Positions 1-10,793 of a stretch of DNA of 64,000 nucleotides are shown in pieces; positions within the stretch are counted from its first letter, which is position 1, and each line of letters starts with the position of its first letter. A program made the position numbers and the translations under genes. Origin of the DNA: Cyrtodaria siliqua (taxonomy: Eukaryota > Mollusca > Bivalvia > Adapedonta > Hiatellidae); contig JAWPHD010000094.1 in NCBI GenBank assembly GCA_037043455.1, positions 310,001 through 374,000 of the forward strand, written 5' to 3'. The notes beneath the pieces were generated by a model. It saw only the letters and a list, made by a program, of their open reading frames with translations, made no database searches and was not told the origin of the DNA.

Positions 1-544
1 TCAGTTACACATACCTTTGAACGAAACCTAGAATTAAGCATGCTTAATATAAACAACAAGAAACTGTCAGAAAAAAAGTATAGGTTTAGTTTAGATAATA
101 AAGTTTTTGTTTGTGTTGTTCACCAACTTACGCTTATTTTGCAACCCTTTCCTTTCAAAGCCTTGCATGTGTTGGTAATGTGCACAAAAGGAGGAATGTA
201 TGTCAAGTTAAAAATGCATTCAAATACCCAGGAAGAATACACAATGCCCTAAGACCACCCTTAAAAATATATTTGTTTGCTGTTTCCCAACCCAGGATTT
301 TATAAGCGTGTAGGTGGGTTTTTGTATTTTTTGCAAATATTTTAAAGAACTGGTATAACATTTTTGGGTAGGGCCCTTTTTCATGGGTAGGTAGTAAAAC
401 AGCAAACCAACAATTGTTTATGGTTGGCCCAATGCAACTTCATTCTGAAATAAGCTCTGTGTACAAGTAAATTCATCAACAGGCATACATGCACAGCTGT
501 AGATAAGCTGAGTTTTTGAGTTTTATTCATAATTTTGACAACCC
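1..544. other. Downstream intron/flank, no gene seen
   Basis: AT-rich sequence without recognisable coding potential. If the ITPR-like gene continues, this is intron. Positions about 318-430 are similar to 2828-2918: both carry a 20-base stretch beginning gggtagggccc, then similar tracts ending near ggcc. They look like two fragments of one dispersed repeat. Confidence 0.5.
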
Positions 545-1330
545 TACGGAGAGGTAGAATCCCCCCAAATTCATGTTCATTTTATCATTTTTTGTTCATG
601 TTCATTAAAGGTCTTCATCATGATCCCTGCATTGTTTCAGGTGCTATCTCGCTCACATCAAAAGTGCAGTGGCAGAAAAACAATAAACGTGGCTCCAGCG
701 TAAATGGAGTTTCTACGATAGAATTTGCAGCAACTCTGCAGTTCAGGGTGAGAAGGTTTTCCATATTTTATCTTGATGTACATGGAAGATGAGCCTGGCA
801 TGTTCATGCCTGTTAGGCGCCATATAATCTTTTCATGTGTTGGTGCGCCTTAAAACCCAATTCAATCAATACTCTGAATGAGTTCCTTTTTACTCATTCA
901 TTTTGAATCTAAGGAGTAAATATTCATTGCAGTCATTGCTCTGTACATGTGGTGCATGATTCATGTGCATGAATCATCAAATTGGCATGTATGAATTGAA
1001 TTGGGGTTTTAAGGCGCACCAACACATGAAAAGGTTATATGGTGCCTTAAAGAAATGAACATGCCAGGCTCATCTTCCATGTACATCGAGATAAAATATG
1101 AAAAATGGGCCTAGAACCTTCTCACCCTGAACTGCAGAGTTGCTGCAAATTCTATCGTAGAAACTCCATTTACGCTGGAGCCACGTTATTGTTTTTCTGC
1201 CACTGCTCTTTTGATGCGAGCGAGATAGCACCTGAAACAATGCAGGGATCATGATGAAGACCTTTAATGAATATGAACAAAAAATGATAAAATGAACATG
1301 AATTTGGGGGGATTCTACCCCTCTGCCTAT
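545..1330. repeat. Large inverted repeat (two head-to-head TE copies)
   Basis: The left arm (about 545-867) is repeated in reverse complement at about 993-1330, with a spacer of about 125 bp. Shared blocks include agaatccccccaaattcatg, the segment around gtttcaggtgctatctcgct and ctggcatgttcat. A third, single, more diverged copy is at 29938-30160 (gtaaaatccccctg, then attaaaggtcttcatcat). This is therefore a dispersed element present here as an inverted pair, not a unique palindrome. Any ORFs across it are accidental. Confidence 0.8.
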
Positions 1331-2383
1331 CCCTCCAAAGGGATCTGCAGTGGCCCTATTCTTTGCCCCGTGACCAAACGGGGCCCCCGAGAACCGCACG
1401 GGGCTTGGCATGTATGAACTCTATATATAAATAAAATAGTGACTCAAGTTCCTTGTCACAGAAGAAAAGTAATAAAGAACAACTATGAAACTTAGTTGAG
1501 ACCCTTCTGGAACGTTGAGACCCTTCTGGATCATATATCACACTGAAATGTAGAAATCCTAAAAAGCAAACACTTAAACACCTGTAGTACAATTCTTGGG
1601 TAATAATTTATACTTTATAGTAGTTATGAAAGCAGTTGCGATTTGATTCTATATGCAAGCTCCTACTCTCAATGAACAATAACAATGCATACTCTCTGTC
1701 AGTCGAGTCAAAATAACACAAGGCCAAAAAAAAATATATGTGGATTTCTACAACAGCCCGAAAAAAATAAGGTAGGTAGGTCAATCTTATTTTTTTGTGT
1801 CTTTTCATTACTTTCTTCCTTTAACTTGACACAAGTATCCATCAAACTTATAAAAACATTAAATATGTATGCCTCAAACTTATAATAACATTAAATATGT
1901 ATGCCTAAGCTGAGAAATGTTAATCAAATGCATTACCATATTGACTATTTACATAACTGTTCTGCTTAAAATATTATTTTAGTTTTATTTAATTCTAATT
2001 TTTTTATTTAACATGTTGGTTGAAAATAGGGGCGAGCGGGTTAGAGAAAACACTTTTTTTTTGGCCTAATGTTATGCATACACTTGCACCTAAGGGAACA
2101 TGTTTCATACAATAATAGATCACAACAATTTGATATTGACACACATGAATCAATTATCTCAGATGTACAAATACATGTGAATCTTCCATCAGATGTTAAT
2201 CACAAACAAACAGTACAATAATTGTTAACTAGTGAAATACTGCCATTGTACGTGAATCAAACTCGTGAAGCATACTATGTACCTTTTTGAGCTGTGCCGT
2301 ACTCCACTTGAGTGAGCCCATGGACTTGCTGTCCGACTTTGTATCCTCCTGTCTTTTCTTGTATTCGTCTGTAATAGCATGTT
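1331..2383. other. Unassigned AT-rich stretch
   Basis: No exon or intact element recognised. Near 1500-1530 there is a short direct duplication (gagacccttctgga twice), and at 1855-1910 a duplicated caaacttataa...ttaaatatgtatgcct segment. The piece aaaaaataaggtaggtaggtc near 1765 resembles the terminal part of the TIR element at 47171-47663 (tacctaccc motif), suggesting a TE remnant. Confidence 0.4.
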
Positions 2384-2709
2384 ATTGAATTGAATTGAAT
2401 GTTGTTTAACGACTCATCAACATAGTATAGGTTAATTAGAGCCACCCCAGAGAGAAGGGAAGAATACATAGGAATCCGGGAACCATGCCCTACTTTATTA
2501 TCGAATAGATTCCTATGGTTCTTTTACGTGCTCGGAGGATAGAACGATACACGGGACCGCCCGGTTTACGTCCCCATCCGATGGACAAGGCTGAGAGTAA
2601 GTGTCTTGCCCAAGAACACACCGACGGAACAAAGTGGCACCACGGAGGTTTAAACCCGGGGCCTCCGGTTACAAATCCGCCGCGCTACCGACTGCGCCAT
2701 GCCAGCCCT
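2384..2709 (-). mobile_element. tRNA-derived SINE, minus strand
   Basis: On the reverse strand this starts with a tRNA-like head: ggctggcatggcgcagtcgg contains an A box (tggcgcagtcgg), and a B box (ggttt-aacc variant) follows. A body with gtgttcttgggcaagacact and ggatggggacgtaaacc comes next, then the tail gttgtttaacgactcatc (read here as its complement), ending in (attca)n. It is the same family as the copies at 10794, 36843 and 60614. The tail lies against tgaattgaattgaat. No clear target-site duplication was seen for this copy. Confidence 0.85.
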
Positions 2710-2827
2710 CAAAATTTGCAATTTTCCAGCATTTTATACAGTACTTCAATGGAACTTGATGGTGATTTTTTTTGCCAAGGACAGTAAACACCTTAAGAAA
2801 AATATCCTGAAGATAGCAACAAAAAAA

Positions 2828-2918
2828 GAATATTAAAGAATTTCTATAATCTTTTGGGTAGGGCCCTTTTTCATGGGTATGTAGGGAAAAACAACCAACA
2901 ATTTGTTATGTTCGGCCT
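2828..2918. repeat. Dispersed repeat fragment
   Basis: Similar to 318-430: shared gggtagggccctttttcatg, followed by an accaacaatt tract and a ggcc end. Same orientation. Function unknown. Confidence 0.6.
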
Positions 2919-3062
2919 TATTGTCTGTTTTTGGCTTCTCTTTCACATCTATATAAATGAACTATGTTTTCGTAAAAGGATCTGGCTCAGTGGAAATGAC
3001 AAACATGCACCTCTTTAAAATTTCGTTAGGATAATATTTAAAGATTTTTTTTTTTATCTCAC

Positions 3063-3141
3063 CCATGCAAGCGTGAAGCCACTGTCCCGACACCACATTC
3101 TCTATTCTGCAGTAACTGTCCTCTGGTATATCATCGCTTTC
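3063..3141 (-). CDS. ITPR-like exon 11: second MIR-type segment
   Basis: 79 nt, phase 0 start, phase 1 end. The acceptor is catacacag and the donor ATGG|gtgaga. The peptide is ESDDIPEDSYCRIENVVSGQ then WLHACM. In vertebrate ITPR1 the corresponding position reads SYVRLRHLCTNTWVH, so S-Y-x-R-x-x-x-x-x-x-x-W-x-H is kept. This is the last exon recognised. The following exon must begin with two bases completing a codon, and none was found between 1 and 3062. Confidence 0.85.
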
Positions 3142-3623
3142 CTGTGTATGTATACAAGACCACTTGCAATCATGTTATTGGAATAATTTTCAAAATAAGT
3201 TGTATAAATAAGTACATCAGTGTTTTAACTCCCTTTGGATCCTCCCTAAGGAAGGCTCAGTATATATGGCAGCTCATTTTTTGTTTCTTTTAATAGATCA
3301 AGGGCCATAACTCTGTGAAGACTGGATTATGCTCATTGTCATTACGTAATATTTATAGCATAATTATTACCCTTAACAGGCTAATTACATTTCGTATGTT
3401 TGCTGATTTCATATTTAAACCTCCAAAAGGCACTTTTATGGCATGTAACAGTGTGTTTTCCTTATATAAGTGGTACCAATAAAAGGACCCATTCACAATT
3501 GCAAGAAGTATGTTTTTTCTCTATTCTAGTGTAAAATAATCCCGATTAAAAGCATGTATACATGGTAATGTGTTTGCAACGTATTTAGAAGAAGAACAAG
3601 AAATATCACTGTAAGTGATAAAT

Positions 3624-3872
3624 GCCCCAGAAGTGTCCTTTGACCCCTAAGTATGACCTTGACCTTGGGGCCACATACCTGGATTTTGTGCGCGACACAT
3701 CATCTTGTTGTGGTGAGCACTTGTGCCAAGTTATTTAAAAATCCCTGCAGGGTTTGTGAAGTTAAGGTACGGACACGAACTTCGGAATGACGGACAGACA
3801 GACAGAATCCGGACGGACGGACAGACGGTCGGTGCGATTACTATATGCCCCCGAAAAAATTTCGGGGGCATA
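3624..3872. mobile_element. Non-autonomous element with terminal hairpin
   Basis: The left end is atgccccagaa and the right end ttcgggggcat, inverted with one mismatch. Immediately before the right end is a (GGAC)n-rich tract (gacggacagacagacag..., ggacggacggacag), then a perfect hairpin: tatgcccccgaaa, loop aaa, tttcgggggcata (13-bp arms). The same plan (GGAC tract, then terminal hairpin) occurs at 41424-41813. No coding capacity. The family is unknown to me by name. Confidence 0.7.
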
Positions 3873-4208
3873 AAAATGCTTGTGTTTGATAGTGAAAAAT
3901 TCCCATTTTAAGGCAAACAACGTGAATTTTCCCAACTGGGCTGGTACCAGTAGCTGGATTACTAAAATGGCGAAAAAACAAGTTGGGCATAAATCTGGAC
4001 CCAAAGAATAAACCTCAATGAATAAGAACAGACACATACCAAATAAACTCGTGATTAAAAAGTGTGTTTTTTAAACATAAAGTGCCAAGTATTACTGAGA
4101 ACGGCTGCAACTTTTACCCTTAACATGATTCAGCCTTTAAACTCAACTCGGTAATATTTTACAGATGATAATGGCCGAGACTTGGAGAATAGACGAATAA
4201 TGACTTAC

Positions 4209-4354
4209 ACGTATGACAGGATGTAATCTGAACACAGTTTTGGGGTCAAGGTGATCTGAGGTCAAGGATACCTTGCTGCCCGGCTCTACACAGAGGTACT
4301 TTCTTGTACACATGTGCACCAATCGACACTGCTGCTCCCATTTCAACACGCCAC
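4209..4354 (-). CDS. ITPR-like exon 10: MIR segment
   Basis: 146 nt, beginning with the last two bases of a split Gly codon and ending in phase 0. The acceptor is aattccag and the donor ATACGT|gtaagt. The peptide begins GGVLKWEQQCRLVHMCTRKY, continues LCVEPGSKVSLTSDHLDPKT and ends VFRLHPVIR. The C-R-L-x-H-x-x-x-x-K-Y-L core is a typical MIR strand motif (compare FRFKHLATGHYL in ITPR1). The 3' neighbour is exon 11 across a 1.1 kb intron. Confidence 0.92.
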
Positions 4355-5486
4355 CTGGAATTTAGAGTTGGACAATTTATACTGAACAGATGCAGAATAA
4401 AACAAAAATGTTTATCAGATTTGGAGAAAACAAGAAAGTAAAAACAAAAATTCATAATCCTCAATCCTCATCCCCAAATTTGGGAGGATTCCATTTCCAA
4501 AATTAAGAAAATTAAGCAAAGAAATATAAAAAGATTGGACAGGGAAAGTAGCATTCAAGGAGGACAGTAAACCACAAAACACAGAAACAAACACGCAAAC
4601 AGACAAACAAGAAGGCAAAAGCAATAATAAATGCAAACGACATCACAAACACAAAAGGGTTGACAATAAGGCTACCGCCTTGGAACGGTCAGTGGCAAAG
4701 TAGGCCACTGGGGGTTTAAACCGGTTCTAGGGTGTACCAAACCTCACATTCACCCTACTGTCATCCCATTGAAAAAGGACAATTTAAATAAAGAAATCTC
4801 TGGCATGATCTAATCTCTAACCAACAAGGCAGCATCAATAGGCAATATAAGTTAAACACAAATATACTCGTGTACATATAATAAAGAAAACAAAAGCCTA
4901 GAAAGCCACAATGAAGGTACTCAATGACTTGGCAGAAGCCAGAGCAACAAGAGAATAAACCATTAAGGGCACGACAGGAAAGATCATAGACAAACATCAA
5001 ACGCCACCGTCCCAATGGGCTTTTTCTTCTTTAAGCAAACTTCTATGAAAATGACTGGTGGGTGGAAATTGGAAGCGGTATTTTCACTATTTAGGGGACC
5101 TATTCAATAAAAAAAGACATTTTTAAGTTTGAAAGGTTTACATATAGAAAATAACATAACCTAAGGTATAAAAAAAATGAGCTTCTAAAATAAAATTACT
5201 AACGAGTTATTATAAGCCCATTTGCTTAAAAGCATTTTATCATTTTCATTTTATCATTATGACACTGGCCTTTGACCTACTGACCCAACTAATTAATCAC
5301 ACTGTTAAACGTTTCATGATTGAAGTGTTGTAAAAGTTTTATAGTGTTGTAAAAGTTATATAGTGTTGTAAAAGCATTTTTGTGATTGAATGATAATGAT
5401 GACAACAGCGACAATAACGGCTATGATGATCATGATGGAAGTGGTAATCAAATGGTAATGAGAACAATAATTATAGGCATACAAAC
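4355..5486. other. Intron, no element identified
   Basis: Intron between exons 10 and 9. A GC-richer patch at about 4655-4760 contains gtggcaaagtaggccac followed by tttaaaccggttctaggg. It looks like part of a dispersed repeat, but no second copy was found in this window. Three short tagtgttgtaaaagt repeats lie at about 5323-5375. Confidence 0.5.
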
Positions 5487-5594
5487 CTGCGACGGGTCCC
5501 TCTTGCAGTTCTATCTGCCAGTATGTAACTGCGGAACTGCTGGGAAACAGTGTCCTGGGATTTGATTGGTCAACTGGTCTCATACGAAGATGAA
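5487..5594 (-). CDS. ITPR-like exon 9: ligand-loop region
   Basis: 108 nt, starting with two bases of a split Val codon and ending in phase 1. The acceptor is tttgtag and the donor GTCGCAG|gtttgt. The peptide is VHLRMRPVDQSNPRTLFPSS then SAVTYWQIELQEGPVA. It aligns with HVFLRTTGR...SSKALWEVEV of ITPR1, where Arg265-Arg269 contact IP3. The W-x-[IV]-E core is kept but the TTGR loop reads MRPVD. Ligand binding may therefore differ; this is inference from one manual alignment. Confidence 0.93.
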
Positions 5595-5681
5595 CTACAA
5601 ACACACAAACATCAGTTACAAAACAGTTTCCAAGTCAACTGATAATTAAATTGGTTATTTGATATGTCATAATAAGTAAAC

Positions 5682-6565
5682 AAGAGCCAAGAGGCCCAAG
5701 AGGGCCTGTGAATGCTCTACTAGATAACATGGCTCTTATAACCTCAATGAAGCGAGTGCAATTTACATTTTTTAGAAAGTTTTTGGCAAAATACAGCATT
5801 TTTAACTAAATCAAAGGCCATAACTAAAAATCTGGTAAAGTTTGGTAAAGATCGGATGAAAAATGAATGGCCCTATCGTCTTAATGAGGCAAAATATAGC
5901 ATTTTTAACAAAATCAAGGACCATGACTCCGCTGTTACTGGTCCGATCTGGCAGGTTTTCCAACTTGTCCAAGCTTTCATTGATATTAACAATCTGGTAA
6001 AGGTTGGTAAAGATCGGATAAAAAATGATGGCCTACCGTCTTAACGAGGCAAAATATAGCATTTTTAACTAAATCAAGGACCATAACTCTGTTGTTACTG
6101 GTCCGATCTTGCTGGTTTTCGAACTTGTTCGAGCTTTCATTGATATTAACAATCTGTTACAGTTTGGTAAAGATCAAATGAAAAATGAAGGCCCTATCAT
6201 CTTAAAGAAGACGGACGGACGACGGACAACTCGCCATCTCATAAGCTCTGCCAGCCCTTGGCCAGTAGAGCTAAAAATGAAGGCCCTATTGTCTTAACGA
6301 GGCAAAATATAGCATTTTTAACTAAAGGGCCATAACTCCGCTATTAGTGGTCAGATCTGGCTGGTTTTCAAACTTGTCCGAGCTTTCATTGATATTAACA
6401 ATCTGTTAAGTTTGGTAAAGATCAGATGAAAAATGAAAGCCCTATTGTCTTAACGAGACAAAAGTTAACGACGGACGGACGTACGTACGGACGTACGTAC
6501 GGACGGATGACAGACAAATCGCCAAACCATAAGCTCTGCTGGCCGTTGGCCTGTAGAGCTAAAAA
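5682..6565. repeat. Element with internal ~180 bp tandem units (CTCTACTGG family)
   Basis: Begins aacaagagccaagaggccca...gctctacta. It then holds three to four diverged units of about 180 bp with the landmarks agcatttttaac, ggccataactc, ctggttttcgaacttgtc, gctttcattgatattaacaa and gtttggtaaagatc. Ends in GGAC-type simple sequence and gttggcctgtagagctaaaaat. An internal copy of the same end is at 6247-6272. It is homologous to 7862-9027. Likely a non-autonomous TE with inverted subterminal gctctactgg/ccagtagagc. No ORF of note. Confidence 0.7.
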
Positions 6566-7445
6566 TAAATTAGTTGTAGCACTGCGCACCGTGTAGTTCT
6601 TTATAAAAAGAAAAACATGACCAAGTTGCTTTAGCGGATCAATGACAACCCATAATCTCAGCACTATTGATCAGAGATGTGTGAAGATATATCTCTGCTA
6701 CAGTGTCTCTATTCTTTAACCATTATGTGACAGCACTGGGATGACCCAGTATTATTCACCACAAGAAGTACACCTGGCCCTATAATTGGCTTTTCTGTGA
6801 TTTTCAAATTCAGTATGCTCTGTTTAATATTGTGATCAATGAAAATAAAAGTGACAAAAAATCTGACTTCATAAGCCAGAGTTGTCATAACAGTTAAATT
6901 ATTTAATTTACAACTGTGTCAGTTGTCACTTATATTAGCTTTTTTTTATATTTGAATATCAAATATTGTTTTGTCAATTGGTCTCCAAATATTCATATAT
7001 CTTAGCATAGAGTGCATTATAAATTAATCCAGTTGCATTTTTATGTGAAATGCTTACATCCCTCATCTGGTGATATGTAACAAGGATATCCACCTTGGAG
7101 TGCTGGAAAACCTGATCTTACACAAGGTAGCAGATAAAAGTCATGGGCTGTCAACAATATTCCCAGAACATCAACAATTGTATGACATCATGTAAATAAA
7201 CATACAACTGGCGATGCACAAAATCTCATCGTATTAAAGAAAATCTATCTGAATCATGGATATCCAGTGAAGGTAGGGAAATTCCAACTGTCATTACAAC
7301 TGTTCTAATCGAAGACCTAAATTCCAATAAAAAATAGATATAATGTGTTGGAATTTCCAAATTCTTTACCCATGAACGATTCTTATAATCTTTCACTCCA
7401 ATAGAAATGAAATTCATCTATAGAAATGTTAGAATATTTATATAC
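6566..7445. other. Intron, nothing recognised
   Basis: Rest of the intron between exons 9 and 8. AT-rich, no element boundary or exon detected. Confidence 0.5.
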
Positions 7446-7533
7446 CATCTTCTGTAAGCTCGTCGTCAAAGAGACCCTCAGCCACCAAGTATGCTTCCAT
7501 CTCTTTGTGGTAGAAACGAATCATGTCCCCTAC
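7446..7533 (-). CDS. ITPR-like exon 8: start of MIR region
   Basis: 88 nt, phase 0 start, phase 1 end. The acceptor is atcttacag and the donor GAAGATG|gtatat. The peptide is VGDMIRFYHKEMEAYLVAEG then LFDDELTED. The G-D-x-[IV]-R-x-[FY]-H-x-E segment matches GGDVVRLFHAEQEKFLT of ITPR1, one of the most recognisable points of the alignment and the entry to the MIR domain. It splices to exon 9 through a split Val codon. Confidence 0.93.
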
Positions 7534-7861
7534 CTGTAAGATTCAAATTATTGTGTCAGATCAGCTTCTATAGGCACAAAGACTAGTGTTTCAAGAAAAG
7601 CTTCTAAAGACACCAAAGACATGTATTCAAAGAAAATCAAAAATTAAAAATTATTAAAGAAACTAACCTGCCAAATAACAACACAAGAAACCCGTGGATT
7701 CACATGTCTCGCCTAACGGGGGCTGGACTTAAAAATAAAAAGGTCAACGATGCTTAAATGAAAGTTTGTAAACATTTTAGTAATTAAAAACAATCGAGTT
7801 TGCCGTTTGCTGAGGTGACATTTAAGTGCATTTGTTTAAAAAAAAAATGCCATTCTATTAA

Positions 7862-9027
7862 AAACAAGAGGCCCAAGAGGGCTTGTGGATGCTCTACTGG
7901 CTAAAACGGCTCTTATATCAAGGGTTGTCGACATAAAATTACCATCAGTAGTTTTTTTAAAACACTGCAAAAACAAGAGGGATAGGAAGGCCTTAGATCG
8001 CTCACCTGGTAAACATGGGCAATATGTCTGCTGTGTCTAGTCTGGCATGGGCATTTTTTAATTTGTCCCACTTTCTTCTATGAATGAAATTTCATAAAAA
8101 TGGGTGGGGGGAAGGGTTTATATTAACATTCTAAACAAATAGGGTAAAGATAAGATACAAAATGAAGTAACTACAGATTTAACAAAGGAAAACACAAAAA
8201 CACAATATAGCATTTTTCAACAAATCAAGGGCCATAACCTGTCGTTACTAACTAGATCTAGCTGGTTTTCGAACTTGTCCAAAATTTCATTGACACAACT
8301 AGACATCTTACTGAAGCTTCCGGCCAAATTTTGTAGAAATCCAACAAGCTGTTTAGGAGGATAAGCGCCGACAAGAAATTTAAAGTAAAGATGTCAAAGT
8401 GCCATAACTCCGTCATAAATCAGCAAACTGGAACAAAGGCGCGATTTGCACAACTAGACATCTTACCGATGCTTCCTGCCAAGTTTCGTCGAAATCCAAC
8501 AAGGCGTTTAGGAGGAGTAGCGCGGACAAGAAATTAAAAAAAAAATGTAAATGGGCTATAACTCCATCAAAAATCAATGAACCGGAAAAAAAATGCAATA
8601 GGCACAGCAATGCTTCCTGCTAACATGGAGTTAACACCAAAAAAAATATAAAAATAATAATAATTAAATAGAAAAATTTAAAAAAAATAAAAAATAAAAA
8701 AAAATATAAAAAAAAATTCAAACAAAAGAAATAATTAAAACAAAAACATTTGTTTTTTTAATTAAAACAAAAAATTACTAATAATAAAAAAAAAGGCAAA
8801 AAATCTGGTAAAGTTTGATAAAGATCAGTTGAAAAATGAAAGCCCTATCCTATTAACCAGGCTGAATATAGCATTTTTAACTAAATCAAGGGCCATAACT
8901 CCACTGTTATTGGTCCGATCTCGCTGGTTTTCGAACTTGTGCGAGCTTTCATTGATATTAACAATCTGGTAAAGTTTGGTAAAGATCGGATGAAAAATGA
9001 AGGCCTTTGGCCAGTAGAGCTAAAAAT
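7862..9027. repeat. Second copy of the CTCTACTGG element family
   Basis: Opens with aacaagaggcccaagagggc...gctctactggctaaaa and closes with ggcctttggccagtagagc, an inverted match to the opening. The inside repeats atagcatttttaac, ggccataactcc and ctggttttcgaacttgt as in 5682-6565. A poly-A/T low-complexity insert lies at about 8635-8800. A second type of unit (catcttaccgatgcttcctgcc, gaaatccaacaaggc) appears twice at 8290-8535. Confidence 0.65.
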
Positions 9028-9039
9028 CATCAGCTCCAA

Positions 9040-9900
9040 AAAGTAGGTCAAGGTCATACTTGAAATCCAGGCATCGCAAAAAAAAGATGCACTAACGAAG
9101 ACACAACTACGTCAAAATAGAATATGTTTTCTTCCAAAGATTAAGCTATAAATTAGGTTTAAAACATCTAGTGCATAATTCTAGTTCATGAGAAAGTGAT
9201 GTAAATGTAACAATTAAAGTTATCTGCCCTTTGCTTGGATGGTGAAGGTCACATCCACATTTGCTTTGTCACGTTGCAATGTACCACTCAAGATACAACT
9301 ATAAGCAAAGTTTGAAAGGTCTTAGTGCATACAGTTTGTGAAAATGTGACCTAAATGCCAAAGTTGAAGGTAAAAATTATAAGGTTATCTGCCCTTGCTT
9401 GCAGGGTCAAGGTCACTTCCACAATTGCTTTGTCTCGTTGTGATGTACCACTCAAGAAAACAACTATAAGCAAAGTTTTAAATGTCTAGTGCATCCAGTT
9501 TGTGAAAAAGTGACCTGAACACAAAAGTTGAACCTAAAAATTATTAAGTTATCTGCCCTTTGCTTGGAGGGTCAAGGTCACATCCACATTTGCTTTGTCA
9601 CGTTGCCATGTACCACCCAAGATACAACTATAAGCAAAGATTAAAAGGTCTAGTGCATACAGTTTGTGAAAAAGTGACCTAAACGCAAAAGTTAAAACCT
9701 AAAAATTAGTAAGTTATCTGCCCTTTGCTTGGAGGGTCAAGGTCACTTCCACGTTTGCTTTGTCACGTTGCGATGTACCACCCATGATACAACTATTAGC
9801 AAAGTTTGAAAGGTCTAGTGCATACAGTTTGTGAGAAAATGACCTAAACGCAAAACTTGAATGTTGACGCCGCCGCCGCCGGAAAAGCAACACCTATGTC
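9040..9900. repeat. Tandem ~165-170 bp units with TGACCT/AGGTCA motifs
   Basis: About four and a half units, each with ttatctgcccttgcttgga, gggtcaaggtcac, tttgctttgtcacgttg, atgtaccac, caactataagcaaag and tagtgcatacagtttgtga. Units restart near 9220, 9385, 9545 and 9712. The block ends with a GCC-rich patch (gacgccgccgccgcc) and ctttttttcttcg, a common tail for these bivalve-type elements (inference). Confidence 0.7.
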
Positions 9901-9927
9901 TCTTTTTTTCTTCGAAAAGGCGAGACA

Positions 9928-10262
9928 AAAATTACACTACAAAACCATTTATCAAAATTCTATCCAGGTGTTCAGGTCATATAATAATGTATATGTGCAG
10001 GTTAAAAGTACAGGTTTATTAACGGGTTCTTAAAATACCCACGATCGAATATGCGTAAAATGATTTATGAGTTGGTAACTCTTAATCATGTTAATTCAAC
10101 ACTCCAGTTTTGGGGTTTGGCTTAGCTGGTTAGCCATTTAGAGTTTGGATTCTTTAAATATTCAAGTTATATATATACCTCTCATCAGGTCATCTGTAGG
10201 TTTAGAAGCAGTGTACATATGTTGTACAATTTGGCTGTTGTTGGCTGGATAGTTAATTTAAA
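9928..10262 (+). repeat. Dispersed repeat, paired with 46430-46790
   Basis: Aligns in the same orientation with 46430-46790: cactacaaaacc(a/g)tttatca, tataataatgtatatgtgca, ggtaactcttaat, ctccagttttggggtt and cagtgtacatat(g/a)ttgta are all shared. Each lies in an intron of the ITPR-like gene. Probably two insertions of one element; ends were not defined. Confidence 0.7.
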
Positions 10263-10597
10263 TCGATGTTGACAGTGCAAAATTAGTACTGACAACATGT
10301 TTAGTTATATTTAAGCAAAATTCTTTATTCCAAGAGTGTGTGAAATTGCAATGGCTATAAACTACAAAACATAATTTTTAATAGTAACTGTAATACTGCT
10401 ATAGGTTATCTAGCAAGAGAATGATTAGGTAATAAATATAGTAAAAGTAGAGTTTAGATTTTCAACAAACAAAAAAAAAAAGGAAGAAAGTTTTAACAAT
10501 TTATTCTTTTTTATATATATATTTTGTGAAACACTGAAAATTTGAGAAAAGGCATCTTGATGGTTTGAATATTATTTTTACATGCACTATGACTGAC

Positions 10598-10685
10598 CTT
10601 GACTTTTTTCACATCTTCGGGAGATGGTTTATATTTCCGGTAGACGGTGAATCCTGACTGCTGGACGGACAAGTTCAACTCATAG
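10598..10685 (-). CDS. ITPR-like exon 7
   Basis: 88 nt, beginning with the third base of a split Ser codon and ending in phase 0. The acceptor is atttctag and the donor GTCAAG|gtcagt. The peptide is (S)YELNLSVQQSGFTVYRKYKP then SPEDVKKVK. It corresponds to the TSWKIVLFMKWSDNKDDIL segment of ITPR1 (hydrophobic strand, then a charged linker). It joins exon 8 so that KKVK is followed by VGDMIR, as in family members where KG-GDVVR occurs. Confidence 0.9.
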
Positions 10686-10793
10686 CTAGAAATGCATAGA
10701 AAAAATATCAGTTTTAAGACATTTTCATGGACTGAAATGGTATATGACAGGGTTTCCCCCAGGAATTTTGGAAGGCATGTTATTTTGTGAAGG

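Noticed and set aside
1070..1592. Minus-strand frames of 113 and 78 codons
   Set aside because: They lie in or beside the inverted repeat and share no motif with known proteins.
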